Positions 37,948 through 48,253 of a stretch of DNA of 64,000 nt are shown here, one piece after another. A program made the position numbers and the translations under genes. This DNA comes from Flavobacterium aquidurense (lineage in GTDB: Bacteria; Bacteroidota; Bacteroidia; Flavobacteriales; Flavobacteriaceae), in contig NZ_JRLF01000015.1 of assembly GCF_001404985.1 (NCBI RefSeq), forward strand, positions 248,001-312,000, read 5' to 3'. The notes beneath the pieces are model-generated. The model saw only the letters and a list, made by a program, of their open reading frames with translations. It did no database searches and was not told the origin of the DNA. Each line of letters starts with the position of its first letter. Position 1 is the first letter of the stretch.

Positions 37948-38610
37948 ATGAATGATAATTTAAAATATGTTACTAAACTATTTAGTAGCGCAACCTTTAG
38001 TTTTTTCAAAATCAATATCCTCGGACAAATACTATATGCCATTATAGGAGTATTTACCTTATTCACCATTATTTATCAATCAGGTACAGGACTGGGACAT
38101 GTATCAGCTTCATCTGTTATACTTCTATTATTTGCATTACGTCCAATTGGCTTTGGTTTAACCGTAATCTCAACATTTATAGGTCCGTTCATATTATTTT
38201 CTTTTGGTAATAAATATATAATATCAAAAACCATCCATAAATTATTATCAGATAAGGGAGAAACTCTATTATTCCCTATTATTGATAAAGTACTAAATAA
38301 AGTCAAGACTAACCAACCTGATTTACTAAAACAAGGAGCTGATAAAACCAAATTACAACTTAAGTTAATACAGGAAATTAGAGATTCTAATGATAATAAA
38401 TGGTTGAAAAAAATAATTATTTATGGTTTAAAAAAAATAAAGCTGGACGAAGTCGATTTTAAAGATGAAAACGTAAATTTTCCTGACATCATAAAAGGTA
38501 AAATAATTACTGGCTTAAAAAATGTTTCACAGCCAAGCAGAAACTTTTTCTGGATTATCTTAGGAATACAACTAACTATTTTAATCCTGATTCTTACGCA
38601 GGTTATATAA
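37948..38610 (+). CDS. Hypothetical membrane protein
   Basis: The protein has 220 residues and I do not recognise the family. Two N-terminal hydrophobic segments (about 24-45 and 55-95), a cytoplasmic lysine-rich middle (130-195) and a C-terminal helix (FFWIILGIQLTILILIL) are visible. It is followed 32 bp later by another membrane protein on the same strand, suggesting a small operon. Confidence 0.55.
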   Translation: MNDNLKYVTKLFSSATFSFFKINILGQILYAIIGVFTLFTIIYQSGTGLGHVSASSVILLLFALRPIGFGLTVISTFIGPFILFSFGNKYIISKTIHKLLSDKGETLLFPIIDKVLNKVKTNQPDLLKQGADKTKLQLKLIQEIRDSNDNKWLKKIIIYGLKKIKLDEVDFKDENVNFPDIIKGKIITGLKNVSQPSRNFFWIILGIQLTILILILTQVI

Positions 38611-38642
38611 TTCAGGACGTATTAAATAAAACAAAAAATATA

Positions 38643-39110
38643 ATGAATCAGGAATTAGAAAGCCACTTTGACGAATTCGATAAACTACCCGTAATCAGAA
38701 GAAAACTTTTGCCGTGGTGGATTAAAACATTTTGCTGGATTTTTATGATTTTAGCAATTTGCGCTTTAAGCTCAATTTTAATGAGCTTTTTCATATCAAA
38801 CGTAAATATTTCTCTTTATGGTTTTTCGAGTAATACAGCTCTTTCACCAATAGGAATGTTTATTGTTGCCATTATGGTATTTAAAGGTTTTGCCGCATAT
38901 TCTCTTTGGTTTGAAAGAGCCAATGCAATCTCAATAGGGAAAATTGATGCTGTTCTGGGAGTCGTGATTTGTATCGTTTCTATGTTTATACTTCCTTTTG
39001 TAACCAGTGGTGGTCATTTCGCATTAAGATTAGAGATCATATTACTTATTCCGTATTACAGGAAACTGGACAAGATAGAATATGAATGGGATAATTTAGA
39101 AAGTTTGTAA
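38643..39110 (+). CDS. Hypothetical four-helix membrane protein
   Basis: The protein has 155 residues with about four hydrophobic helices (for example FCWIFMILAICALSSILMSF and VVICIVSMFILPF). The N- and C-termini are acidic and probably cytoplasmic. No motif identifies a function. It sits between two other hypothetical genes on the same strand with gaps of about 32 bp. Confidence 0.55.
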   Translation: MNQELESHFDEFDKLPVIRRKLLPWWIKTFCWIFMILAICALSSILMSFFISNVNISLYGFSSNTALSPIGMFIVAIMVFKGFAAYSLWFERANAISIGKIDAVLGVVICIVSMFILPFVTSGGHFALRLEIILLIPYYRKLDKIEYEWDNLESL

Positions 39111-39142
39111 AACACAATAATATTTAAGAAAAAAAGTCGAAA

Positions 39143-39817
39143 ATGAAAAAATCAATTTTATTGCTAATTCTTATTTTTAATCTGGGTTTTGCTTTTTCAC
39201 AACAAAAAACAGGCAACAAAACCACAAAAAGCAACCCCGTTAAAAAATATGATACTTTTAACGAAAGCATCAAAGTTACCAGCCAAAAATTAAAGTTATT
39301 TATTCCTAAAGGTTATGAGGCTATTATAGAAGAAAAAGGCGATTTGAATCTGGACAAAATAGAGGATTGTATTTTGGTTTTACGCAAAGCTACAGAAGAA
39401 ACTACTTCAAATATGGATCAGGGCAAACCTGACAAAAGACCTTTACTTTTATTATTAGGCCAAAAAGACGGAAGTTACAAATTAGCCTATAAAAACGAAA
39501 ATGCTGCATATTGTATTGATTGCGGAGGATTATTTGGAGATCCGTTTAATGCAATTGCAATCAAAAACGGTTATTTTTCTATCGAACACAGAATCTCAGG
39601 CGGCCATCATTGGGAACATATCACAACTTTTAAATTTAACAAAACAAAAAACAACTGGTATTTATATAAGGATCATTTTATCAATTATATCCTGAATCCA
39701 AGTCAGGATCCTAATGCAGAAGCTCTAATAGCAAATGTTGATAAACTGGAAACGGTTAAAGATTTTGGAGAAATTTCGTTTCAGCAATTCAATATTTATT
39801 CTAAAAAAGGACATTAA
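39143..39817 (+). CDS. Secreted hypothetical protein
   Basis: The protein has 224 residues. A signal peptide (1-19, ending AFSQ) is followed by a domain with a DLNLDKIEDCILVL segment resembling an FG-GAP/VCBS-type calcium-binding loop, then NAAYCIDCGGLFGDPF and ISGGHHWEHITTF. It is probably periplasmic. No enzymatic motif is evident. It follows two membrane-protein genes on the same strand. Confidence 0.55.
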   Translation: MKKSILLLILIFNLGFAFSQQKTGNKTTKSNPVKKYDTFNESIKVTSQKLKLFIPKGYEAIIEEKGDLNLDKIEDCILVLRKATEETTSNMDQGKPDKRPLLLLLGQKDGSYKLAYKNENAAYCIDCGGLFGDPFNAIAIKNGYFSIEHRISGGHHWEHITTFKFNKTKNNWYLYKDHFINYILNPSQDPNAEALIANVDKLETVKDFGEISFQQFNIYSKKGH

Positions 39818-39965
39818 TTTCTGCTCAAAAAAATAAGACTTTAAACTTTCTGACAAACAATTTCCTTTTTTATTTGTAATTTCGACTTTCATTAAAACGA
39901 ATGCTTTTTAGAGAAAATAATCGTTGCAAAAGCATTTACAATACACTTATAAATACAAATAAATA

Positions 39966-40403
39966 ATGGCTTCATTTAAAAAAGAAATATCATTTCGCTG
40001 GTCTGATCTTGACCCTAATTTTCACGTTCGTCATAGTGCTTATTATGATTTTGGTGCACAACATCGTATTGAAATCCTTGAAGAACTGGGATTAACTTTA
40101 AAAGTAATGCAGACACAGGGTTTTGGTCCCGTTTTATTTAGAGAAGAATGTGTTTTTAGAAAAGAATTAAAACTTTCTGATAAAATATTCATTCACACTA
40201 AAACTTCAAAAATGAAAGCTGATGCTTCGCGTTGGTCCATTATTCATGAATTTAGAAGAGAAGATGATACACTTTGTGCTGTTATTACGGTAGATGGTGC
40301 CTGGATGGATACTAAACTTCGTAAATTGGCTTCACCAACTCCGGAAATAGCAATAGAAGCTTTGAGCATCTTCCCTAAAAGTGATGATTTTGTTGGACTT
40401 TAA
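39966..40403 (+). CDS. 4HBT/YbgC-like acyl-CoA thioesterase
   Basis: The protein has 145 residues and a hotdog fold. The N-terminal ISFRWSDLDPNFHVRHSAYY contains the DxNxHV-type active-site region of 4-hydroxybenzoyl-CoA/YbgC thioesterases, in which the aspartate position is conserved. It hydrolyses acyl-CoA thioesters; the chain specificity is unknown. A strong bidirectional terminator separates it from the convergent pectate lyase gene. Confidence 0.8.
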   Translation: MASFKKEISFRWSDLDPNFHVRHSAYYDFGAQHRIEILEELGLTLKVMQTQGFGPVLFREECVFRKELKLSDKIFIHTKTSKMKADASRWSIIHEFRREDDTLCAVITVDGAWMDTKLRKLASPTPEIAIEALSIFPKSDDFVGL

Positions 40404-40430
40404 AATTAAATCCATATTTACTATTCATAA

Positions 40431-40465
40431 AAAAAGACCGTTACAGAATTTGTAACGGTCTTTTT
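40431..40465. terminator. Bidirectional intrinsic terminator
   Basis: A 15-bp perfect stem (aaaaagaccgttaca with its complement) and a 5-nt loop lie between the convergent thioesterase and pectate lyase genes, with T-tracts in both directions. Confidence 0.9.
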
Positions 40466-40484
40466 AGTTTATAAAAAGTGATTC

Positions 40485-43475
40485 TTATTCTATAATAATC
40501 TTAAAATTGCTATTCAAATTTTCACCTGAAACATTCAGCATGTAAATTCCAGAAACTTCTTTATGGGCTATATTTAAAGTAAAATCTCCATTTCCGTCAG
40601 AAGAAATCTTTTCTTTTAGAATAATTTTCCCAGTCATATCGCTTAATGTAGCTGTTGCATGTAATAAATTATAATCAGGAATCGTAATATGAACCTGATC
40701 TTTTACCGGATTGGGATACACAATTATATTACTTTTGTTTTGACTGAATTTATCTGTACTTAAAAATACCTGCGTATACAATCCCATTACTTCAGTAGCA
40801 TTTAGCGGATAATTAAATAGTTGGAGTTCATCAAACAAGCCTTTATATGGCGCCGGAGCAGTACCGGATGACAGTTCGAGTTCGCCAATATTCCCTATTA
40901 TTAAATCAGTAGGTTCAGCAATACCTGTAACAGCTGTTTCATCAAGTTCTGCCGATAAAATACCATCTGTGTAAATTCTCATTTTATGGGCAATAATATC
41001 CCTCATAATAACCACATTTACCCAATTTTCAGTAAAATATTTTGCCGCAGCCGTAGTCACTTCTCTTTTTGTAACATCATCATCTATTGCAAAACGTAAA
41101 AGCCCGCCTTTAACCTCAATATTATATCTTTTACCAGTTGCTCCGGTTGTCGCATTTTTTGTAAATGAACCTTTGCACAATACATAAATACTCGTTGCTG
41201 AAGAACTTGGTAATAAAGCCGGAGCTGCTTTCATCCAGAAAGAAACGGTAAAGGAATTTTTATCAAATAATAAATAATCCTGATTCGGGATATTTACCAT
41301 AGATTTATTATTTAATGATGTCGAAAAATCAATCGCATTGTTTGCCTTTCCCGGAACTCTGACAGCAGCATTATCAAAAGAAATATCCAATACACCATGA
41401 TTTGCATAAGTCGTAATATCAGTAATTCGTTCTCCTTCTAAGGCTGATTCTTTAAACGGCCAATGTCCCACAATTCCCGGTTTTATCGTACTGAAATTCC
41501 ATACATCGCCTGTTGCCGTTCCTTTAGCATTTATTGCATCTATTCGCCAGTAATAATTTGTTGCAGCACTTAATCCTGTAACCTGATAAGATGGATTTGC
41601 AGAATATGCAACATCTGCCATTTTAGTCAAGTTTGAAGGATTGGTACCAAAATATACCGCATAACTAAGCGTGTTCGAGCTTCCGGTCCATTTTAGAGTC
41701 AAATTTCCACTTGTCAATTCTACAGTATTAAATCCTGCAGCAGGTGTTGGTGTAATTGCTTTTGTTGGTGCAGATGGAATTGGCGGTGTTGTTATCACTG
41801 CTACAGTATTATACACAGAAGATTCTGTGCTATTTGTAGCCTTAACACGATAATAATATTGCGTATTGGGCACTAGACCTGAATCATTATAAGTCGTGAT
41901 ATTAGATCCTAATGTAGCAATTATTGTAAAGTCAGTTCCATTAGCAGAACGCTCTAAAACATAATGATCTTCATTTGCTGCATTATCACCCCAATTTAAA
42001 GTAACAGAACTAGAGACCGGAATTTCGGTAGAAACCACATTGGTAAAAGTAATATCAGATGGTGGAATAATAAAATCCGGTGGTGTTTCATTTGTCAATC
42101 CATTTATATAAACCTCAATATTCAAATAAGGTGCATGAATTGTACTTACTAATAAAGCATCTGCAACATTTTTGTTAAGACCATTTGCATCTTCCCACGC
42201 ATCAGGCATGCCATCATTATCAGTATCAATTGGAGCCGGAGCACCATAAACATGTCCTGCGCCACCGTTTATAAAACCAAATTTTTGTGTTAAATCAGTT
42301 TGAACATACACATAAGTTGCCGTTGTTCCTTTAGACTTTAAATCAGAAATCATTAAATTCTCGACCTGATCACGTCTTGGGTAAGAAGCTCCAACATTCA
42401 GCACTATTTTATCATAAGCATCCTGAGCCGTAACTGTTGTATTTTTCATAGGATAATCATAAGGTGTTGATAAAATAGTAGCAGCATCTCCAGTAGGATA
42501 TCCGGTTAAATCTGCCGGAACCAAAGTGCCGTTTAAAACACCATCTTTATTATTATCAAAATAATTTCCGGAACCGTACAAAGAGAAATTGTCATTTCCT
42601 CTGTTAAAAGGCGTCGAAATCGTAGAACTTGTATTTGGACCGCCAATAAAATAATTATTGATAATATTAACATCAGATCTTCCTGCAGAATCTCCTCCCA
42701 TAATATAAGCATCGCCAGATTCTGTATGTCCGTAAGTGTTTCCGTAATTACCCCAGTTATAAACAACATTGTTTACAAACTCATTAATTCCCTTTATTTT
42801 ATTATTACGCGTTTTATTGCAGATATATAAGTTTCCTATTAAACTTATTTTTCCTCCGGAAGGCTGCATCAAACCACCGGCCGAATGATTATGACGATGC
42901 AATCCCTGACCAATAATCGAATTTTGAATGGTTATATTATCAGGACTTATTCCTTTATTATCCCAATTAATAGAGAAAACTTCATCTGTTCCCCACGTAA
43001 AAGTCATGTGGTCAAAAATAAGGTTAGCCCCATTTGATAAGCCTGATGCATCCTGATTTTGAGCCGTGCCACCATACCGAATACGAAGATATCTGGCAAT
43101 TGTATTACTGGCTCCCGAAAAAGTAACACGAGGGCCTAAAAACACAATTCCTTCTCCGGTTGCAGTTTGCCCTGCAATCGTAGTATTACTTGCTACAACA
43201 ACCTGAGTTTGCAAATTTACAATACCGCCAACTCTAAAAATTACAAATCGGCCTTCCTGACTAACTGCATCCCGAAACGATCCCGGTCCGCTGTCATTTA
43301 AATTGGTTACTAAATAAATTTGAGGATTTGCAGCGCCTCTTGCTCCTGTAGTGAATCTGCCAAAACCTGTAGCTTCAGGAAATGCCAGTGTTTGAGCATC
43401 ACAAAAGTGTACCGAAAATGTACAAATCATAAAAATTTTAAGAGCATACGTAAAGGTTAAAAAACTTTTTTTCAT
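40485..43475 (-). CDS. Secreted multidomain PL1-type pectate lyase, T9SS substrate
   Basis: The protein has 996 residues. In order: signal peptide (1-27), a right-handed beta-helix of the pectate lyase type (about 30-400; LNDSGPGSFRDAV, TIAGQTATGEG, IFDHMTFTWGTDE), a DTDNDGMPDAWED calcium-type repeat (about 418), two fibronectin III domains (about 478-665), a LamG-like laminin/concanavalin domain (about 670-905) and a type IX secretion sorting domain beginning IIVYPNPVKDQV. It should be exported and released or anchored at the cell surface, where it degrades pectic polysaccharides. No SusCD pair is adjacent, so it appears to be a stand-alone secreted enzyme. Confidence 0.85.
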   Translation of the reverse strand: MKKSFLTFTYALKIFMICTFSVHFCDAQTLAFPEATGFGRFTTGARGAANPQIYLVTNLNDSGPGSFRDAVSQEGRFVIFRVGGIVNLQTQVVVASNTTIAGQTATGEGIVFLGPRVTFSGASNTIARYLRIRYGGTAQNQDASGLSNGANLIFDHMTFTWGTDEVFSINWDNKGISPDNITIQNSIIGQGLHRHNHSAGGLMQPSGGKISLIGNLYICNKTRNNKIKGINEFVNNVVYNWGNYGNTYGHTESGDAYIMGGDSAGRSDVNIINNYFIGGPNTSSTISTPFNRGNDNFSLYGSGNYFDNNKDGVLNGTLVPADLTGYPTGDAATILSTPYDYPMKNTTVTAQDAYDKIVLNVGASYPRRDQVENLMISDLKSKGTTATYVYVQTDLTQKFGFINGGAGHVYGAPAPIDTDNDGMPDAWEDANGLNKNVADALLVSTIHAPYLNIEVYINGLTNETPPDFIIPPSDITFTNVVSTEIPVSSSVTLNWGDNAANEDHYVLERSANGTDFTIIATLGSNITTYNDSGLVPNTQYYYRVKATNSTESSVYNTVAVITTPPIPSAPTKAITPTPAAGFNTVELTSGNLTLKWTGSSNTLSYAVYFGTNPSNLTKMADVAYSANPSYQVTGLSAATNYYWRIDAINAKGTATGDVWNFSTIKPGIVGHWPFKESALEGERITDITTYANHGVLDISFDNAAVRVPGKANNAIDFSTSLNNKSMVNIPNQDYLLFDKNSFTVSFWMKAAPALLPSSSATSIYVLCKGSFTKNATTGATGKRYNIEVKGGLLRFAIDDDVTKREVTTAAAKYFTENWVNVVIMRDIIAHKMRIYTDGILSAELDETAVTGIAEPTDLIIGNIGELELSSGTAPAPYKGLFDELQLFNYPLNATEVMGLYTQVFLSTDKFSQNKSNIIVYPNPVKDQVHITIPDYNLLHATATLSDMTGKIILKEKISSDGNGDFTLNIAHKEVSGIYMLNVSGENLNSNFKIIIE

Positions 43476-43910
43476 GATAAATTGGTTAATTTGGTTAAAT
43501 AGTTATAACCAAATTAGCGATATCACAAAAGGAGACCGTCCTGCCCTATCCTGATTTACATTATTAATTATCAACACGTTACACAATTCACAAGAAAACA
43601 GAAACTAACATCAATCGTAATAACTTAAAATTAAAAAAATCTTCTTTTTACAAAATTTACTTCAAAAAATGTAACAAAAAATAATATTATTACACAATAA
43701 TCAACTCATAACTTATTATCTGATAATTTACCAATTAAAAATAAAAATTGAATATCACAGGATTATATCCTATCAAAAAATCTACACCTGCATACAAATT
43801 ATTAAGAGCAACTATACATACAAAGATCTAAAACTTCGTAAATTAGCTTAAAACTGAAATCCTCACTTATTTATTAAATACAAAATATTAGATTTAATAT
43901 AAAAGCTTAA
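43476..43910. other. 435-bp divergent intergenic region with leader palindrome
   Basis: It holds the promoters of the divergent pectate lyase and MscS genes. A perfect 11-bp inverted repeat, taatttggtta (43487-43497) and taaccaaatta (43506-43516), lies 12 bp upstream of the lyase start codon, and could be an operator or leader hairpin. The rest is A/T-rich without recognisable structure. Confidence 0.5.
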
Positions 43911-44777
43911 ATGTTTATGATCGACTTTTCAAAAGACTTTAGAATAGCTATAATAATTGCCATAATTGCTCTTACTACAATTGTTTTAGGTGCATTGACC
44001 GAAAAAATTTTACGCTATTTTTTATATCGAAAATTAACGGATAAAGAATATGATGCAACAGGTTTTAGATTCTTAAAACATTTAATCATTACCGTAATTT
44101 ATATTTTAGGTTTTGCTTTTGCCCTCATACAAATTCCGGAATTCAAAATTATTGGTCATTCCTTTTTAGCTGGCGCAGGTGTTATTTCGTTAGTAGCAGG
44201 TTTAGCTTCTCAACAAGCTTTAAGTAATATTGTAAGCGGAATTTTTCTGGTGATTTTTAAGCCTTTCCGAATCAATGATAAGATTACAATAAACAATTTT
44301 GTTGGTACGGTTGAAGATATCAATTTAAGACAAGTTGTCTTGAAAGATGCTGAAAACAACCGAATCATAATTCCTAATTCTGTGATCAGCAATCAGATAA
44401 TTGTAAACACCAATATGCATGATACTAAATGCTGCAAAATAATCGAAATAGGAATTGGTTATGAATCTAATATCGAGAATGCATTAGCAATCATGCAGGA
44501 CGAAATTGCTAAACACCCTCTTTTTATTGATACGAGAACAGCTGAAAATAAAAAGCAAAAAACACCTTTGGTCATTGCCCGTGTTGTGGCACTGGCAGAT
44601 TCAAGCGTGACGCTAAAAGCCTGGGCATGGGCAAAAAATTCTACAGACGGTTTTGTTATGTATTGTGACTTACTGCAAAGCATTAAAAAACGTTTTGATG
44701 AAGCTAATATCGATATTCCTTATCCGCAACGTGTTGTCACTTTAAAAAATAATGAAACAAAAACTTCAGAAAAATAA
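43911..44777 (+). CDS. MscS-family mechanosensitive channel
   Basis: The protein has 288 residues. Three N-terminal transmembrane helices end in the pore helix and the conserved beta-domain entry: GVISLVAGLASQQALSNIVSGIF then FKPFRINDKI. It opens under membrane tension to release solutes during hypo-osmotic shock. The compact size matches small-conductance MscS. It is followed after 8 bp by a DinB-fold gene on the same strand. Confidence 0.9.
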   Translation: MFMIDFSKDFRIAIIIAIIALTTIVLGALTEKILRYFLYRKLTDKEYDATGFRFLKHLIITVIYILGFAFALIQIPEFKIIGHSFLAGAGVISLVAGLASQQALSNIVSGIFLVIFKPFRINDKITINNFVGTVEDINLRQVVLKDAENNRIIIPNSVISNQIIVNTNMHDTKCCKIIEIGIGYESNIENALAIMQDEIAKHPLFIDTRTAENKKQKTPLVIARVVALADSSVTLKAWAWAKNSTDGFVMYCDLLQSIKKRFDEANIDIPYPQRVVTLKNNETKTSEK

Positions 44778-44785
44778 TTTCATGT

Positions 44786-45628
44786 ATGCTATCTCCAAAA
44801 ATTGTTCCCATAAAAACCGTACATCTCTTTTCTATTTTAGATGAATTACTAATAGACCTTCTAAATTCATTATCAGATGAAGAATGGAATGCACCAACCG
44901 TTGCCAGAAAATGGGCTGTAAAAGATATTGCCTCGCATTTGCTGGATGGAAACTTAAGAGGTTTATCGATCTCAAGAGATCAGTATTTTGGCGAAAAACC
45001 TGAAAATATTAATTCATATGGTGATCTGGTTACATTTTTGAATCAGCTTAACATGAGTTGGACAAATGCAACAAAACGACTTAGCCCAGTTGTTTTAACC
45101 CAATTGTTAGAAACTACAGGCAAACAATATTCAGAACATTTACAAACATTAAATCCTTTCGAAAATGCCATTTTTTCGGTCGCATGGGCAGGAGAAGAAA
45201 CTTCGCTAAACTGGTTTCATATTGCACGCGAATACACTGAAAAATTCCTGCATCAACAACAAATTAGAAATGCCGTAGGAAAACAGGCACTCCTGACAAA
45301 AACATTATTTCATCCATTCATCAGTACATTTATGTATGCATTGCCTCATACTTATAAAAATACAGCCGCAGAAAAAGGTACAATTGTAACATTAATAGTT
45401 AATAGTGACATTGGTGGTCAATGGAATATTATTAAGGAGGAAAGGGAGTGGAAATTCATTGAATCTTTTGATGATGAACAAAGTGCAATTATAAAAATTG
45501 ATCCAGACGATGCCTGGCTATTATTTTCAAAAGGCATGACTCCTCATCAGGCAAAAGAAAAAGTAACAATTATTGGTGATAAAAAATTAGCTGAAGTCGC
45601 TCTAAATATTGTTGCCGTCATGGCATAA
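44786..45628 (+). CDS. DinB-fold/maleylpyruvate isomerase-like protein
   Basis: The protein has 280 residues. The N-terminal four-helix DinB/MDMPI-like domain has WNAPTVARKWAVKDIASHLL, where the His is a metal ligand, and a second conserved region HIAREYTEKFLHQQQI. The C-terminal part resembles an SCP2-like domain (DDAWLLFSKGMTP). Family members bind divalent metal and act as thiol-dependent transferases. The substrate is unknown. The ATG at 44786 lies 8 bp after the mscS stop. Confidence 0.75.
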   Translation: MLSPKIVPIKTVHLFSILDELLIDLLNSLSDEEWNAPTVARKWAVKDIASHLLDGNLRGLSISRDQYFGEKPENINSYGDLVTFLNQLNMSWTNATKRLSPVVLTQLLETTGKQYSEHLQTLNPFENAIFSVAWAGEETSLNWFHIAREYTEKFLHQQQIRNAVGKQALLTKTLFHPFISTFMYALPHTYKNTAAEKGTIVTLIVNSDIGGQWNIIKEEREWKFIESFDDEQSAIIKIDPDDAWLLFSKGMTPHQAKEKVTIIGDKKLAEVALNIVAVMA

Positions 45629-45729
45629 TTAGCAGTAGATATTTTCTGATAATTTTAAGATTTTATTTTTTGAATTTAAAAAGGTTAACTTTAATTTTAT
45701 AAATACTCCAAAACCAATACATTCAAAAG

Positions 45730-46722
45730 ATGAAAAATATAAAAATTATAATGTTACTGCTGCCCTTCTTGTGTTTTTCGCAGCAAGAGAATATAAAGGC
45801 ACTCGACATCAACTTAACCCATTATGAATATCCTTTTACTGTACAATTTTTAGAATTGAGCAATCAGCGTCAATATCTTAAAATGGCTTATATGGATATC
45901 AAACCTGATAATTACAACAATAAAAATATTGTTTTACTTCATGGTAAAAATTTTAATGGCGCTTATTGGGAGACTACTATAAAAGCTTTGACAAAAGAAG
46001 GTTTCAGGGTTATTGTCCCTGATCAGATAGGATTTGGTAAATCCTCTAAACCAGATAATTTTCAATATACATTTCAGCAGCTTGCTGCCAATACAAAAAA
46101 ACTATTAGATCATTTAGGAATCGAAAAAGCAACTATTTTAGGACATTCTATGGGCGGAATGTTAGCGACGAGATTTGCTTTAATGTATCCGGAAACGACA
46201 CAGAAATTAGTATTAGAAAACCCAATTGGTTTAGAAGACTGGAAACTCGTTGTGCCCTACAAACCTGTAGATTGGTGGTACGAATCTGAACTAAAACAAA
46301 ACTATCAAAATATAAAAAGCTATCAAATGGCAAACTATTATGATGGTAAGTGGAATGCTGATTTTCAAAAATGGGCTGAACTTGGAGCCGGCTGGACAAC
46401 TGCTCCTGATTATGCAAAAGTTGCCTGGAATTCTGCACTTATGTATGATATGATATTTACACAACCTGTTTTATATGAATTTAAAAACATCAAAAGTCCA
46501 ACACTTTTAATCATTGGTACAAGAGATAAAACAGCTATAGGAAAACCTTTGGTATCTGAAGAAATCAGAAAAACTATGGGTAATTATATGGAGCTGGGCA
46601 AAAAAACACAAAAAGCAATTCCGAATGCGAAATTGGTCGAAGTCCCAAACACAGGACATTTACCACATATCGAATCTTTCGACCAATGTATAAAACCATT
46701 AATCGTATTTTTGAAATCATAA
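45730..46722 (+). CDS. Secreted alpha/beta-hydrolase
   Basis: The protein has 330 residues. After a signal peptide (1-17, ending CFSQQ) it shows the alpha/beta-hydrolase core: VLLHGKNFNG (oxyanion), nucleophile elbow LGHSMGGM with Ser, a central Asp near IIGTRDKTA and the terminal His in NTGHLPHIE. It probably hydrolyses esters or amides in the periplasm or extracellularly. The substrate is unknown. Confidence 0.85.
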   Translation: MKNIKIIMLLLPFLCFSQQENIKALDINLTHYEYPFTVQFLELSNQRQYLKMAYMDIKPDNYNNKNIVLLHGKNFNGAYWETTIKALTKEGFRVIVPDQIGFGKSSKPDNFQYTFQQLAANTKKLLDHLGIEKATILGHSMGGMLATRFALMYPETTQKLVLENPIGLEDWKLVVPYKPVDWWYESELKQNYQNIKSYQMANYYDGKWNADFQKWAELGAGWTTAPDYAKVAWNSALMYDMIFTQPVLYEFKNIKSPTLLIIGTRDKTAIGKPLVSEEIRKTMGNYMELGKKTQKAIPNAKLVEVPNTGHLPHIESFDQCIKPLIVFLKS

Positions 46723-46833
46723 TTTTTCATGCCACCGATGATAAAAATCAGCATTAATTTTTTTATTCAAAATTCTTAATTAATTTCATAACAATTCGTG
46801 GCAGCCTTTAACTTTAACTAAAAACTAAAACAC

Positions 46834-47223
46834 ATGTTTACAATCGAGCAAATAAAAGAAGCACATGCCAAAGTGCAAAGCGGTGCAGATTTTCCAAATT
46901 ATATACAAGACCTGATCATTTTGGGTGTAAAAGGGTACGACACCTTCGTTAACAATGGAAATGTTGAATATTACGGCGTAAATAATTACAAAGTTTCTGC
47001 AGACGAGAAATATCCTGAAATTCAGGTGGCTCCAGTTGCCAATAAAGAACGTTTTATAGAATTTTTAGTAATGCACCAGGATGGTCAAACAGATTACTTG
47101 ACCTTTTGCCAACATGCAGCACAATCCGGAATTGCAAAATGGCGCGTTGATATCATTGAAATGACTTGTACATATTACGACAAAGCAGATAATGAAATAT
47201 TGATCGAAAAAATTCCAGATTGA
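46834..47223 (+). CDS. DUF1398/YbcV-like protein
   Basis: The protein has 129 residues. It matches the DUF1398 family (FTIEQIKEAHAKVQSGADFP and DLIILGVKGYDTFV near the N-terminus). The function of this family is unknown. It is the first of a same-strand series running through the sulfurtransferase and ABC ATPase genes. Confidence 0.7.
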   Translation: MFTIEQIKEAHAKVQSGADFPNYIQDLIILGVKGYDTFVNNGNVEYYGVNNYKVSADEKYPEIQVAPVANKERFIEFLVMHQDGQTDYLTFCQHAAQSGIAKWRVDIIEMTCTYYDKADNEILIEKIPD

Positions 47224-47267
47224 TAGATCACAATATTGTTTTTTCAACAAAAAAAGAATTTACTAAA

Positions 47268-48122
47268 ATGTCAAACAAATTATCTTCCATTATAAATCCG
47301 GAAGAACTTTTAAACATAAAAGATTCTCCTGAAGTTATATTAATCGATGCCAGAGCAGGAATTAATGCTGAAGAAAACTATCAAAACGAACATCTAAAAA
47401 ATGCACGTTATGTAGATTTAAATCGTGATCTGGCAACTGTTGAAAATCCCGCAAACGGAGGAAGACATCCTTTACCATCACTTCAAAAATTTTCTGAAGT
47501 ACTTTCTAAAGTCGGAATTTCACCTTCGAGTCATGTTGTTATTTATGATGACAAAAACGGATCGAATGCCGCTGCCAGATTTTGGTGGATGTTACGTGCG
47601 ATTGGTCATGAAAAAGTTCAGGTTTTAAACGGAGGTTTACAAGCCGCGATACAAACTGGTTTTCCTGTCAGTTCAGAATTAGAAACTTTTGAACCTACAC
47701 AAAAATATACAGTTACAGAATGGAAATTAACTCAAGCCGATATCGATGAAGTCGAAAAAGCCAGAAATAACGAAGAAAGTATAGTCATTGATGTAAGAGA
47801 TAAAAATCGTTTTGATGGCCTTACAGAACCGCTGGATTTAATTGCAGGACATATTCCCGGCGCTATCAATGTTCCGTTTAGTGAAAACTTAAGCGAAGAT
47901 GGATTTTATAAATCGGCTGACGTTTTAGCAAAAAAATATACTGAAATTACAGGAGCCAAAAATCCTGAAAATATAATCGTGCATTGCGGTTCTGGTGTTA
48001 CTGCTTGTCATACTTTACTCGCGATGGATTATGCCGGACTTCCAATTCCTAAACTATATGTAGGATCCTGGAGCGAATGGTCTCGCAACAATAGAGAAAT
48101 GGCAACAATAAAAACAGAATAA
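47268..48122 (+). CDS. Rhodanese-type sulfurtransferase (two domains)
   Basis: The protein has 284 residues when started at the ATG at 47268; a TTG at 47220 would overlap the upstream gene and is less likely. Two tandem rhodanese domains are present. The catalytic C-terminal one has VHCGSGVTACHT with the active-site Cys in a CGSGVTA loop, as in thiosulfate/3-mercaptopyruvate sulfurtransferases. It transfers sulfane sulfur to cyanide or other thiophilic acceptors. Confidence 0.88.
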   Translation: MSNKLSSIINPEELLNIKDSPEVILIDARAGINAEENYQNEHLKNARYVDLNRDLATVENPANGGRHPLPSLQKFSEVLSKVGISPSSHVVIYDDKNGSNAAARFWWMLRAIGHEKVQVLNGGLQAAIQTGFPVSSELETFEPTQKYTVTEWKLTQADIDEVEKARNNEESIVIDVRDKNRFDGLTEPLDLIAGHIPGAINVPFSENLSEDGFYKSADVLAKKYTEITGAKNPENIIVHCGSGVTACHTLLAMDYAGLPIPKLYVGSWSEWSRNNREMATIKTE

Positions 48123-48166
48123 ACTAAAAAACATTTAAAGCATATATAATTCTTTAAAAAATCTAT

Positions 48167-48212
48167 TTGTCACAGATTAATTGATCATTCTAATCTTTTT
48201 AATCTGTGGCAA
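48167..48212. repeat. Imperfect inverted repeat, intergenic
   Basis: ttgtcacagattaa (48167-48180) and ttaatctgtggcaa (48199-48212) form a 14-bp stem with one mismatch in the 131-bp gap before the ABC ATPase gene. It may be a transcription terminator or a small intergenic repeat. Confidence 0.45.
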
Positions 48213-48253
48213 AAAAAGCTATTAATCTATGCGCAAATAAATAATATATTAAA

